Of a DNA stretch of 64,000 nucleotides, positions 12,070 to 22,536 are shown piece after piece. A program made the position numbers and the translations under genes. Below the pieces are notes generated by a model. That model was not told the origin of the DNA. It saw only the letters and a list, made by a program, of their open reading frames with translations, and did not search any database. Every line of letters begins with the position of its first letter. Positions within the stretch are counted from its first letter, which is position 1. The stretch is from Cricetomys ansorgei (taxonomy: Eukaryota > Chordata > Mammalia > Rodentia > Nesomyidae), in the NCBI GenBank assembly GCA_026225945.1, contig JAMJFZ010001657.1:930001-994000 (forward strand). Direction: 5' to 3'.

Positions 12070-12142
12070 TTTTATAGTGCAAGGGATGGCCCCCAGATCT
12101 CCCACTATTAAGCACTCACGACTGAGCTACATGCCGGGCTTT
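12070..12142 (-). repeat. ID-type SINE, antisense
   Basis: A T-rich lead is followed by 'agggatggcccccagatc' and 'gcactcacgactgagctaca' with 'gccgggc'. This is the reverse complement of an ID (tRNA-Ala-derived) head. Old and diverged. Confidence 0.6.
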
Positions 12143-13014
12143 GGCTTGTTCACTGCCCCCGCTCTAACAATGGTTATCTGTGGGGATAGAAGACACGGGA
12201 CACAGGGATATATGGACATCTGCCTTGACACCGGAGCAGATGTCTGGAGGGTTGTATGGCAGGGCAAGAAGTTGTAAAATAGGGTGAGATTTAGAAGGCT
12301 GCAGAGAAGGGAAAGTGTCCCCTTTAATCCTATTTGTCCTATGGGAGTTTTCCAAAGCCAGACAAAGGCGCTCCTGTCTAAACCCCGGTCTCACCCGCAG
12401 ACTGTCCCGGGCAGTCTTTATGCTCCTTTTTCTAGCTGTGCGCACTTGGCTGCACAGATTTTAAAAAGGACAAAGGTTGCTTTAATGGCGTTAATGGGGG
12501 GTGATGAGCAAATCATAATCTTATAACCGAAATGGTTCACTCATTCGTGTGAGCTATTGAGAGCTAAATCTCTTTGGTAGGTGGAGAAGAAAAGGATTTG
12601 AAATTGCCTGCCACCCACCTCCTCTGCAGGAGTCGGCATGCATTAATGAGGGAACGCATCGCACACTCTGAGCTCTCTGCAAAGAGGCTGCTTTGCCAAT
12701 CGCAAACATTACTGTGACTTGTTAGGCAGGGCTGGAGAAACCGTGGGGGTGGGAGGCTGGCTGGTGCCTGCGGTGTTTTTCTTCTGGGGCTCCCCAGTTG
12801 CCTCTGAAGCAAAAAAATGTCTGCTGAGAAAGGACCCAAGAACAGAGTGGTATTTCTGGAATCTTAATCTTGCAAGCCCCTGGTCGCCATGTGGCACCTT
12901 GTCCGTGGCTTGGTGTGCCCCGCTGCCCACTTCTGATGACTATCACCCAAAGAGCTGCAAATAAACAAGCGCCTGTTGGAAAAAGAAATGAAGGGGATAC
13001 GGTAAGAATGATAG
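12143..13014. other. Unique intergenic sequence; candidate conserved noncoding element at 12540-12970
   Basis: I see no repeat family in 12540-12970. The block holds a palindromic homeodomain-like core (gcattaatg near 12640), a 'gccaatcgcaaac' CCAAT-like site and an unusually even composition. It resembles regulatory DNA more than decayed repeat. This is inference from the absence of repeats and the motif content only. Confidence 0.3.
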
Positions 13015-13185
13015 GGCTTGAAAGAAAGATCAGTGAGCTAAGGCACTTGCCACTAAGGCTCACAACCTGAGTTCACTTCCCAGGGCCCACATGGTAGAAG
13101 GGGTGAACTGAGTGACACAAGTTGTCCTCTGGTCTCCACACATATCCCCTCTAAATAAATAAACAATAAATGTAATTTTAAAAAT
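13015..13185 (+). repeat. RSINE1-type SINE
   Basis: Contains 'gatcagtgagctaaggcac', 'acctgagttcacttcccagg', 'acacaagttgtcctctggtc' and an 'aaataaataaacaataaatg' tail. This is the RSINE1 order: tRNA-like head, then the 'gttgtcctctg' body. Confidence 0.75.
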
Positions 13186-13299
13186 TAAAACAACGCTGTA
13201 AAGGCCAGCGTACAAACATTGCGTGGATGCAGATCCCTAATAACTGGTTAACTAGGTTGGTGTGTGTTGTGTTGTGTGACAAATCTTTTCCTGGGGAGA

Positions 13300-13860
13300 T
13301 ACAACACCCACGTCTACTCACCCAGATAGGGAGTCTACAGCAGACCAAAGTACGGAGACCACCGAAGTCCAGCTTGACGAACCAGGAGTTTTATTGGAGT
13401 TACTTACAAAAGTATGAGTGAGGGGTCACTTACATGAGCAGCAAAGGCTCAAAGACAGCCACATCATCAAAGCCCACCCCAGCACGGGTGACAGCTCACG
13501 AAAGCTGGAGCTCATTGAACAGCCTATAGGCAGCTCAACAGATAGGAGAGTGTCCCTTCCAAGTGGCTCTCAAATGGTCTAAATTCTTTCAGGCAGTTCA
13601 GCTGGTTTCTGCTTCTTCCAGGCAGCTGGTCTGGTCCCAGAGTCTTTGCAGCTTGTCTTGTCTGAGAGTCTTGGCAGCTCAACTTCGTTTGTCCGAGAGG
13701 TACTCCCATCCCTCTCAGTTCTTATTGCTTACTCTAGCAGGTAGAAACTGGTCAGCTTCAGGGACTTCTCAGAGCTATTTTGAGTTGTCTACCTTCCTGT
13801 TTAAGGAGCTGCTGCAGGATGGAATGTTTCCATCTAGGAGGAAGCTGTTTTAAAGGCAAG
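13300..13860. repeat. Rodent-specific dispersed repeat, possibly LTR/RMER-type
   Basis: A coherent block with segments such as 'cacgtctactcacccagata', 'aggagttttattggagttac' and 'gggtgacagctcacgaaag'. It ends with 'ttcagggacttctcagagct' and 'gctgctgcaggatggaatg'. I recall such a series from rodent genomic sequence but cannot name the family with certainty. No retroviral coding frame is visible. Confidence 0.4.
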
Positions 13861-14111
13861 TTTAATAGAACTAAGGTTGGGGACAGCCAACCTTAGAGAC
13901 CAATGATGGCAGAATCCCAATATTTAATAAAAGAGTAGACATTTTCTAGGTAGAGAAACAAGAGTTCACCAAGGCAAAGGGATGGAGAAGTAGCAGGTCT
14001 GGAGAGTCCAAGGAGCCCAGTGTGCTAGAACTCTGCATTATGAGGGGGTGACACTGCAGAGGGAAGCTAAGGCTGGTGGAGAGCAATGTTATATAAACTA
14101 CGCTTTCTTTA
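13861..14111. other. Unassigned sequence with short inverted segment
   Basis: 'actaaggttgg' and 'ccaaccttagagacc' (about 13870-13902) form a small inverted pair around 'ggacag'. Nothing else recognised. Confidence 0.4.
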
Positions 14112-14325
14112 AAGAATATATTAGTTTTATTTTATGTGTATGAGTGTTTTGCCTGTGTGGATGTATGTGCACTCCACGTGCAGTGCTCACGGAGGTCAGA
14201 AAAGGGCATCAGATTCCCTGGGGTTGGTCAGGGAATGCTGTGAGCTGCCACATGGGTTCTGGGATGCAGATCTGGGTTCTCCGTAAGAACAGCAAGTGTT
14301 CTTTACCATGGAGCCAAAAGTCCAC
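14112..14325 (-). repeat. B3 SINE, antisense
   Basis: 'ttttattttatgtgtatgag', 'cacggaggtcagaaaagggc' and 'gagctgccacatgggttctg' precede 'gaacagcaagtgttctttac'. The order is that of an antisense B3. Confidence 0.8.
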
Positions 14326-14989
14326 CTCCTTGATCTATGTCTTCTAATATGTTTTGTAACTTTTCTTAGGAGGGGATTAGTAAAGATCTAAGAAAGGAAC
14401 TTCTAACCTGTGCTTGATTTGTTTGGGCCACAGAGTGCCTTTGCTCAGAGAGCAACCAGGTGCCAAGTGACAGCATTTCATTCAACATGTGATTGTGTAT
14501 GTGACGTGGTCCCGTAAGATCACAATGGAGCTGAAAACTCCAGTTGTCTGGTGTTTTTACTATCACTTTACTGTGGTTAGATATGCTAGATATGCTACAA
14601 CAGTACCTAGTGTGATACCAAGCTGGAAAGGTTTGCAGCCAAGATGAAAGTTTGCAGCAATAGATGACACCACGCACCCAGATATGTAGAAGGCAGTACT
14701 ATTCAGGTTTGTGATCACTGTGATGTTTGCATGATAAACTCACCCAGTAACACATTCCTCAGTCTCCTTCATTAGACGGCACAAGACTGTAGTAATAAGG
14801 CAGCCTCCGGTGAATGGCTACACTTGATGATCACCATGCTTTTTATGATTGCCTTAATTTGCATATCATTTTTGTTTCTTTTGAATAAAGTGAAACATGA
14901 GTGATCCAAATTTCCTTCCAAAGTATGGGGACGTCTCATCTCTTGTACTAAAGATTAGGACAACAAACATGCTCAAAAATAAAATCCAG
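14326..14989. other. Unassigned intergenic sequence
   Basis: No repeat or gene recognised. The 103-codon minus-strand ORF at 14366-14677 has no recognisable domain and no supporting signals. Confidence 0.5.
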
Positions 14990-15300
14990 GGGTTAGGGAG
15001 ATACCTCAGTCAGTAAAGTGCTTCCACAAAAGCATGAGGACCTAAGTTCAATGTCCATCACCCACGTGAAAACCCAGCACTGTGACGCCCGTCTGCAATC
15101 CCAGTGCTGGGCAGAGGGAGACATGAGGATCCCGGGCTCTCTGGCCAGGCAGCATCACTTAAGAAATGGTAATCCTGGTCAGAGAGAAACCCCATCTCAA
15201 AGACTGAAGTGGATGCGCCCTGAGGAATGGCATACACATACGCTCACACCTTCACATGTGTGTAAACACATGTACATAGCACGCATATGCAAATAAAAGA
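14990..15300 (+). repeat. B4 SINE
   Basis: Sense B4: 'gggttagggagatacctcag', 'gcatgaggacctaagttcaa' and 'acccacgtgaaaacccagca'. These are followed by a B1-like 'caatcccagtgctgggcaga' and 'gagagaaaccccatctcaaa'. The end is a CA-rich tail with 'aaataaa'. Confidence 0.85.
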
Positions 15301-15447
15301 GTAAATAAATAAAACCGATAAATCCCACTAATTCCTAATTCTTTATAATATTTTAAAATAATGTATTTTAAATGCCAGCCATACTCACTCACATACAGAC
15401 ACCCAAGGCTTCGTATGCTCTGCTGCTCACCTGCATCCCTAGTCCTG

Positions 15448-15575
15448 ACATATATATATATATATATACACAGTCTCACAATGTTGCCACACTAGTCTTA
15501 AATTCCTGGGCTCAAGCGAGTCTCCTGTCTCAGCCTGAGTAGTTGAGACTAAAAGTGTATGCCACTATGCTCAGT
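15448..15575 (-). repeat. AT microsatellite followed by antisense B1/7SL-type monomer
   Basis: A (AT)n run of about 18 bp leads into 'cagtctcacaatgttgccac', 'aaattcctgggctcaagcga' and 'ctcctgtctcagcctgag'. These are antisense 7SL-derived features, nearer the ancestral monomer than late B1 copies. Confidence 0.7.
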
Positions 15576-15654
15576 GAAGGCAGGCATGTTCAACAGTAGT
15601 TTTTGTAAATCATGGTAGACAATTATGATTATTACTACTACTACGACGACTACA

Positions 15655-15740
15655 TATTTATTGTGTGTGTATGTGCAGTGGCATGTATGTGGAGGTCAGA
15701 GGACAACTCTTAGGAGTCAGTTCTCACCAGCCCTGGATTC
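15655..15740 (-). repeat. Truncated RSINE1, antisense
   Basis: 'ttgtgtgtgtatgtgcagtg' then 'tggaggtcagaggacaactc' and 'ggagtcagttctcaccag' match the reverse of the RSINE1 body. The tRNA-like head is missing. Confidence 0.6.
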
Positions 15741-16530
15741 TTTTCCTTACTTGTGTCCCGTAACCGGGGCGCAGAACTGTTAAGGTATGAAGGGCAAGAG
15801 TGTATCCGGGAAGAAACAACTACCCTTTGATAGCTCAAGTCAAGCCCGAATGTGATGCATTTCAACGGCACACTGAGGAAACTGATAATTTACGGTTAAA
15901 ATAATAGACATGCACTTCCGTTATGTACGATTGTTTTGGGCTGTTAAATCAGGGAAGGAAGAAACGACAAAAGCTGGTGAGGTGGGTGTGATGCACGGGA
16001 CCAGGTACTGCCTCCTTAGCTGATCTCCGATAGAGAAGACAGGAAGTTAATAAAACACTAATACGTTTTTCGACAAAGCACTCCTTCTTAAGCAGTCTCA
16101 ATAACCACAGACTCTTAAAAAGTATTAACCGAGCCACAGACGATTAAATTCCATGTGGTGTAAAAACACACACAGTTTTGAAGTGTGAACACAGATAACA
16201 CTGATGGTGATTTTGCAAACTTGAAAGTTTGAAGTACGCTGAAAACAAGACAGTAAACCACTAAATCCTGAGATTACAAGGAATCCTTTTTGTGAAACTG
16301 AAGCTAGCGTTTTAGATCTTTAAAACATTCTCAGCATATCCTGAGAGAGTCTGTGGTTGTCTGCATGTCAATTCTTGCTTAACAGCCACAAAAATAAAGA
16401 TGTGTTGGGGTTAACAGCAAAATTCCTGCACTATCGAATAGACACAAGTATTTATTGGTTTCTGTGGGTTTTTTTTTCCTCCCTCATCTCCATATTGTCT
16501 TTACCTCTCTGATAAGTGTATGATTCTTAT
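15741..16530. other. Unique intergenic sequence, no repeat recognised
   Basis: AT-rich unique sequence without a recognisable SINE or LINE. A T9 run lies near 16469. No coding signal found. Confidence 0.5.
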
Positions 16531-16534
16531 AACG

Positions 16535-16822
16535 GGTGTGTGTTTGAGAATACCTACATGTGTGGAGGCCACTGGGTGCCTTTCCGAGTTGTTCTCCACC
16601 TCAGTTTGTGATACAGCATTTCTCACTGAACCTGGAACTCACCCTTTCAGCTGGGCTGGTGGGCCAGCAAGCTCCAGGGACCCTCCTGTCTCCACCTGCC
16701 TAGCTCTGAGATTATAGGCATGTATGGGCATGCCCAAGTTTTACGTGGGTGCTAGGGATTGAACTCAAGTCCTCATGCTTGTGTGGCAAGCACTGTATTG
16801 ATAGAGCCATCTCCCTAGCCCC
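16535..16822 (-). repeat. B4 SINE, antisense
   Basis: 'ctacatgtgtggaggccact', 'catttctcactgaacctgga' and 'caagctccagggaccctcct' lead to the ID-head reverse. That end reads 'ggcaagcactgtattgatag' and 'ccatctccctagcccc'. A nearly full-length antisense B4. Confidence 0.85.
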
Positions 16823-16954
16823 AATTTTCTTAAACCCACCAAAGTAGCTACAGAATAATTCATTAGCTTCCTACTTTTTGTTTTCAAAGTTGAATGTTAC
16901 CCCACAATGGTTCTGAGCATTCCACTTTAGTTCTTACCCCAACCCTGACAGACG

Positions 16955-17060
16955 ATCAGGAGGTCAATGCCAGCTTCAGCTACTTATTGAGTTCTAGACT
17001 AGCTTGGGCTACATGAAATCTTGACTCAAATAAATGAAATGAAATGAAATAAATTAATTA
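16955..17060 (+). repeat. B1 3' half with GAAAT-rich tail
   Basis: 'tagactagcttgggctacat' and 'gaaatcttgactcaa' fit a sense B1 3' half. The tail has become (aaatg)n/aaataaatta. Confidence 0.6.
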
Positions 17061-17404
17061 AAAAATGTTCTTATCAGTTGGATCTCCCACAACAGGTACA
17101 AATGATAAACTGGTTTGTTCTAAGCTATTTTGGTATTCTAGGCCTTCTCTTGGGAGCCTAAGCTTCTTAGTACTACAAAACAATGTTAAAACTCCCCTCA
17201 CCTCTGCCTCTACTATAACCAATTGGCCTGTGAGAGGGAAGCAGGCTAGGGGTTGGAGTGGGGTGGATGACTCTCTAGAGTTTTGACTTCCTGGCAAATG
17301 AGGCCAATTAGCATTTCTCTGGGATCACAAACTGTAAGAGGTGAAGCTTGGGGCATTAACCAACTCCGTGGCACAAAATTCTGCAGAATTCGGTCACAAT
17401 TTCC
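17061..17404. other. Unassigned intergenic sequence
   Basis: No repeat or gene recognised. Overlapping ORFs of 73 and 79 codons on opposite strands show no domain. Confidence 0.45.
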
Positions 17405-17545
17405 TCATGCATGTGTTGTGGTTTGAATGTGAAATGTTCTCTATAGGCTCACGTGTCTGAGCACTTTGTCCCCAGCTAGTGGTATTGCTTTGGGATATTA
17501 TAGAACCTTTGTTGCATGGGTCTAGCTGGCAGACATAGGGCCACA
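17405..17545 (+). repeat. LINE-1-like 3'-end remnant
   Basis: 'gtggtttgaatgtgaaatgt', 'taggctcacgtgtctgagca' and 'tgtccccagctagtggta' match a short dispersed module I associate with old L1-like 3' ends in rodents. Truncated, with no coding content. Confidence 0.4.
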
Positions 17546-17547
17546 GG

Positions 17548-17748
17548 GACAGGGCTAGAGTGTGTGTCCATGTGTGAGTATGTGGACATATGAACGCAGG
17601 TACCCACAGAATCCAGAAGAGGGTGTCAGGTCTCCTAGAGTTGGGGTTACAGATGGTTGTGAGCTGCGTGGTGTGAGTATGAGGAACTGAACTGGGACCT
17701 CTGTAAGAGCAGTACATGCTCTTAACTTCAGAGCTATCACTGCAGCCC
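17548..17748 (-). repeat. B3 SINE, antisense (inverted partner of 17795-18005)
   Basis: 'agaatccagaagagggtgtc', 'ggggttacagatggttgtga' and 'aagagcagtacatgctctta' identify an antisense B3. The sense B3 that follows lies only about 45 bp away, so the two form an inverted pair. Confidence 0.8.
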
Positions 17749-17794
17749 TGAATGGTCATTTTCAAAAATGATTTTCTATTTTAGAAGGGGGAGG

Positions 17795-18005
17795 GGATTG
17801 CAGATATGGGTCATGGTTAAGAGTATTGGCTGCTTTTCTCGAGGACCCGATTTGAGTCCCTAGCACTCATGTAGCACCTTACAACCATCCGTAACTCTAG
17901 TTCTAAAGTATCCAATGTCCTCTCCTGAACTCTGCAAGCACCGAGTACACATTCGTTGCACTTACATGCATGCAGAAAGAACATTCAGATGTATAAAATA
18001 AAAAT
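17795..18005 (+). repeat. B3 SINE
   Basis: 'tggttaagagtattggctgc', 'gaggacccgatttgagtccc' and 'aactctgcaagcacc' occur in sense B3 order and end at an 'ataaaataaaaa' tail. Faces the antisense B3 just upstream. Confidence 0.8.
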
Positions 18006-18461
18006 GCAACTTCACAGTAATTTTGAATCACTACCTTTTTTCTACATTTTATGTTTCAATTGAAGCAGGTGTTTGATGCAGACAGAACACTGGAAGAATA
18101 CACCTCTGGGATTTTGTTTTGAAAACTTAATCCATTAAGGACCATAGGGTCTGAGGCAATGATTGTCTTCCCAAAACCCAGGTTACATATTTCTCACTTG
18201 GATGACAGGTACAGAGACCAAGGATGTTAGAAAAACAGATGCCTCTTTATTACTCTGAAGTACAGGGTGGTGAGAAGATGTTATGCATGGTGAGTGGTGG
18301 GCTTAGGATGAGATATCATGGGCACCAGAGGGTCCATGCTTTGTGGATGTGTCCTGATGGGGGGCGAAAGGAGTCTGAGACCTTAACACCTGAATAAGAC
18401 ACTACCTCTTGTGTGGACAACTGACTAACAACCAGATGGAGCCATCCTATTCCAGGTTGTC

Positions 18462-18654
18462 CTGGAATTATGAATTATGTCTCCCGGATTCATGTGTTTT
18501 AGTCCTAACCCTCGGTATTTCTGATGACTTTAATTGGAGATGGGATTATTGAAGAGATAATTAAGATTAAGTAGGGTTTTCATGGCCCTAATCCAATATG
18601 GCTGGTGTCCCCATAGGAAGAGACGATGATTGGCTTGTGCAGATGGAAGACCAT
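18462..18654 (+). repeat. L1M 3'-end, 5' part (split by B1)
   Basis: 'aattatgtctcccggattca', 'gtcctaaccctcggtatttc' and 'ggccctaatccaatatggct' followed by 'ggtgtccccataggaagaga' are successive blocks of an old mammalian L1 3' end. The element continues after the inserted B1 at about 18870. Confidence 0.75.
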
Positions 18655-18868
18655 GGGTCAGGCATGGTGGTATATGATTTTAATCTCAGCCTTTGGGAGG
18701 CAGAGGCAGAGGCAGAGGCAGAGGCAGAGGCAGAGGCAGAGGCAGGTGGATTTCTCTGAGTTCTAGGCAAGTCAGAATTACACAATGAGAACTTGTCTCA
18801 AAATACCAAACCAAATTAAAACCAACCACCCCCCAAAAAACCCAACCCCAAAACAAAACACAAAGATA
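18655..18868 (+). repeat. B1 SINE nested in L1M, with internal GGCAGA expansion
   Basis: A B1 starting near 'caggcatggtggtatatgat' interrupts the L1M. Its normal 'gggaggcagaggcagg' site is expanded to about eight ggcaga/aggcag hexamers at 18695-18745. The tail is A/C-rich. Flanking copies of 'ggaagacca' (about 18645 and 18879) look like a slightly decayed target-site duplication. Confidence 0.8.
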
Positions 18869-19000
18869 AAACAGAGGGAAGACCACTTGAGAACACAGAA
18901 ATCGGCTCTACAACAAGTCGAAGAAAAAAGCCACCTGAGAAACTAATCCTGCTACCGACTTGATCTTGAACTTCCAGCCTCCAGAATTGGTAGGGGATTT
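18869..19000 (+). repeat. L1M 3'-end, 3' part
   Basis: 'gagggaagaccacttgagaa', 'accgacttgatcttgaactt' and 'ccagcctccagaattgg' continue the L1M order exactly where the B1 interrupted it. Confidence 0.75.
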
Positions 19001-20461
19001 CCATTGCTACTCCCCAAGTCTGCACTCTTTTAATTCCTCATCATGTAGGTTCTGGTAATCAAAGTTAAGTCATCATGCTTGGTGGCAAGTGCCTTTACCA
19101 GATGAGACATCTCCATGGCCCATTATCTAGTAGATTTTGAAGGATCTGTTCTTATTAACACTACCCTTTCTTTTTAATGAGTATCACTTTCAGAACTCAT
19201 TATTTTATAACTTACTGCAGAGTTAAGATCACTCAACACATTTCTCACTTATCCCTTTTATTATTACTACTACTTTGTGTCCTTTTGAAACAGGGTCTCA
19301 CTATATAGCTCTGGCTGGCCTGGATCTCACAATGTACACCAGGCTGGCCTTGATATACTTTGGAGTTTTGATATAAGGTCTACCTATGGATCCCTGGCTG
19401 GCTTGGAATCATTGACTTTTGTCTTGAACATTCAGAGTTCATATATGAAGTTCATATACATGTTTATAAACATTCTGTAGGAAGCTTCCACATATAAGTT
19501 CCACTACAGAGCAGATTGAGAGGAAGAATTTGAAACCAAACCTCCTATTTTGCAATGGATTCAGCCGATCAGAGGCAGAACAGACCACAGATACATAGTG
19601 AAAGCCATGGGAAAGGACTTTTGTGATTTTATTAGCAGATGGCAAGTGTAATTTATTGTAGATAAACTAATAATTAACTGGGGAGCAAGGAGGCCAGTCC
19701 AGTGATGTGTCTGGACAGCATACAATCTTATAGCACACAGATCAAGAAGAGGATTTAGGGATTATTTCTGAAAAAAAAAAAGCATTAAAACTATCAATCT
19801 CGTATCGGGTTCTGGAAACAAAGGCAATCGGTGTTAACAAAGAAGAGCACAGAAAACTGGAAGTAGAGCCTGTTAATTTGAAAGAGTGTGCTTGGTCTCA
19901 TTAGGAGTGTTGTTAGTGACTGTTATCCAAAAAGAAATGATGGGAGAATAATCAAACCAATCGTCAACTGTATTTGCTTATAGGGCCTTTTAAGGACTAT
20001 GTAGGGACGTGCAAGCTGTCCCAGTAAGATTTTTGGGCATGGAGGGACTGTGTCTGCAAGAAGGATGCTTGAAGGTTTTCATGTCCACACAGACACACGT
20101 GTCTGCTTGTATAGTTCAGATGTTTGCCCACCAATGTGGATCTAAGATGCCGAAGTTTTGCTTGGTGCCTCCCTTCTGTTTCCTGTCTGATCTGAGAGTC
20201 CCTAGGGCTGGGCTGTATATTCTGCCACATTGGGGCAGTTTGTCTAGAAATGACTATCCTGGTGATGTTGGTTGAGAATGATGAAGTAAAGGAGCCTTTT
20301 GTGCTGCGTAGCAGAAAGTGTGACTTGAGATGGCTATCCCTGACACTCAGTACCACTATGTGTGATGATTAAAAGACCTGGTGGATGAGCCCTAAATGCC
20401 AGTTCTGTGTGGACTCAGCCTCACTGTGCCTGCATTTGCATGGGGTTTGTGAATTCTTGTA
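19001..20461. other. Intergenic sequence with SINE fragments
   Basis: About 19060-19125 resembles an antisense B4/RSINE end ('gcaagtgcctttaccagatg', 'gacatctccatggccc'). About 19283-19360 is an antisense B1 fragment ('gggtctcactatatagctct'). From 19440 to 20460 I recognise nothing. The 119-codon minus-strand ORF at 19997-20356 overlaps an 88-codon plus-strand ORF, and neither has family features. Confidence 0.5.
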
Positions 20462-20634
20462 AAGTTTTATTTTATTTGGTGTGTGTGTATGTGTGTGGGT
20501 ACAGGGGTTGTATGTATTGGGAGGTCAGAGGACCAATTTCAGGAGTCTGATCTCTCCAGCCACTATCCCACAAGGATAGTAGGTAGTCCCACCATATGCA
20601 AGTGCCTCTAACCTTTGTGCCATTGTGTCAGCCC
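20462..20634 (-). repeat. RSINE1-type SINE, antisense
   Basis: 'taaagttttattttatttgg', 'gggaggtcagaggaccaatt' and 'tcaggagtctgatctctcca' lead to 'gtgcctctaacctttgtgcc'. This is the reverse of the RSINE1 order. Confidence 0.65.
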
Positions 20635-20747
20635 TAGAGTTTATGAACTATTCTATCTTACTCTGTTATACATTTTTCTCTCTGTTCTTTCCATCAAGCT
20701 GAACCTTTCTTCACCCCAAGTCTTTTGGTGATCCCCCTCCCCTGCCT

Positions 20748-20975
20748 TTTTTTTTTTTGAAACATGGCCTCATTTAGCTAAGGTTGACCTCTCAAACTTC
20801 TTATGTATTCGAGGATGATTTTGAACTTCTGAGCCCCCTGCTTCTATCTCCTGAGTGCTTGATTTACAGGCTTACATGACTACTCAAGGTTTATGTAGTG
20901 GTGGAGACTGAATTGGCTTCAGGGCTCCATGGATGCTAAGTAAGCACTCTACCAATTGAGCTACATGCCCAGCCT
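20748..20975 (-). repeat. B1-ID composite SINE, antisense
   Basis: T-run then 'tgaaacatggcctcatttag', a degraded B1 body and 'tcctgagtgcttgatttaca'. It ends with an ID head in reverse ('aagtaagcactctaccaatt', 'gagctacatgcccagcc'). Composite of the B4/ID_B1 kind. Confidence 0.7.
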
Positions 20976-21221
20976 TATTTAGTATACTAAATATAGACAA
21001 GAATTTTCTCCGATGGGTTTTTCTTGGCTGATCTCTCATCCCAGTTTATTTTGCTCTCTGCTCTTGCTTTTCTCTTATTGTATCTATGCTGAAAAAAAAA
21101 AAAAGATGGATCTGCTCTTGTGGAGTTTGTGTATAACTGGCAATCTACTCCTCTGAATGTAGGCAATAGTCCTAGGACAGACGAATACTTAAAAAGTACT
21201 TATAAATAAGTAAACAAATAA

Positions 21222-21465
21222 GGGCTGAATAAGAGATGGCTCAGCAGTTTAAGAACACAAACTGATTTTGCAGGTAACCCAAGTTCAGTTTCCAGTACCC
21301 ACGTCAGGCAGCTTGCAACTGCCTGTAATTCCAGCTGCAAGGGATCAGATGTCCTCATGTGTCCACCATAGGTATCATACATCCACATACACCTACACAC
21401 ACACACCCCACAGACCCCACACCCAACACACACCCACACACAAACACATACACACAGAGAATTTT
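21222..21465 (+). repeat. B3 SINE with CA-rich tail
   Basis: 'gagatggctcagcagtttaa', 'cccaagttcagtttccagta', 'ctgcctgtaattccagctgc' and a CA/cccac-rich tail (about 21385-21455) mark a sense B3. Confidence 0.8.
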
Positions 21466-22085
21466 TTAAAAAAAACTGCTTTAGGCTGAACCTAATGTTT
21501 ATGCATTAAATTCTGCACCATTAGATCTATACAAAAGTATCAACATAGCATTTACATGTAGAAATTATATAGCATACCACAGTAAACATCTGTGAACCCA
21601 CCTCTCAGGAGCTAGAGCATTGAAAATACTGTTAAAATGCTTGCCTATCAGTCAGAGCTCCCTTGAGGCTTGTAAATCCTGCTCTAGGAATATCAACAGG
21701 AGCTTCCATTGAGACAGTGTGATGCTGTGGATACACAAGGTGGTGCATCTATAAGAATATGAAATGAGCCTCCGTGTTGCTTCTTGCACCTGTCATCTGC
21801 CTCTTCTACTTCTCAGCTGCCATTGCTGTTGCACAGACCCCCCCCCAAGAAGCACACCTCAACATGACAATGAACCCTTGTTTTTTCCAGTCTCTTTTTC
21901 AGCTCAAAGTTGAACTAGCAGTTGGATGACGAGGCAGGCCACTAGAGCAGCAAGAGGCAAGGATGTATTTGAAGCAACTAGAAACCTGGTACAAATAAGT
22001 GTAGCTCCTGTGCAACTCCATATACCTAGTGAAAGAAGAGCAGGTGCCTGGGACCTGCCCTTTATGTCCATCTTTATACATGCTA
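21466..22085. other. Unassigned intergenic sequence
   Basis: No gene recognised. A C10 run lies near 21838. The rest has no family I can name. Confidence 0.45.
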
Positions 22086-22089
22086 CATA

Positions 22090-22470
22090 CTGGGTTGAGG
22101 AATCCTACCCAAAATACTTGGGGCCAGAAATGCTTGGGTTTGGAGTTTAGGTGGTTTTATTTTAATATTTTCACAAGCTTTACTGGCTAAACATCCCTCA
22201 CCTGAAAATATAAAATCTGAATAAACTGAGTGTGATGGCACACATCTACAATTCCAGTGCCCAGGAGGTAGAGGCAGGAGGATCAGGAGTTCAAGGTTAT
22301 CATTAGGTACATAACAAGTTTAAAGCCAGCCTGGGATATGTGAGACCCTGTCTCAAAAAACTAAGCAAATAAAATTAAAGGAACAACCTCCTAAATCTGA
22401 AATGTTTCAAAATCCAAAACTTTTGGAGCAAGACACAAAACATTTCTGATTTGGAAATATTTTTGGATTT
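22090..22470. repeat. Probable pogo/Tigger-like DNA transposon remnant, split by a B1
   Basis: The segment has mirror-like ends. The left is 'gggttgaggaatcctaccca' with 'cttggggccagaaatgcttg'. The right has 'aaatctgaaatgtttcaaa' with 'acatttctgatttgga'. This resembles the short internally deleted Tigger-class elements of mammals ('...ttatccgaaatgcttgggaccagaag...'). A B1 occupies 22224-22375. No transposase frame is left. Confidence 0.45.
22224..22375 (+). repeat. B1 SINE inside the DNA-transposon remnant
   Basis: 'gagtgtgatggcacacatct', 'ggaggtagaggcaggaggat' and 'gtgagaccctgtctcaaaa' identify a sense B1. 'aaatctgaat' before it and 'aaatctgaaat' after it may be the duplicated target. Confidence 0.8.
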
Positions 22471-22492
22471 ATTTGTATTATTTATAAGTGGC

Positions 22493-22493
<1 letters not shown>

Positions 22494-22536
<43 letters not shown>

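Noticed and set aside
13300..13860. An endogenous retrovirus with coding content
   Set aside because: The block may be LTR-related, but no gag/pol/env-type frame or clear LTR pair is visible.
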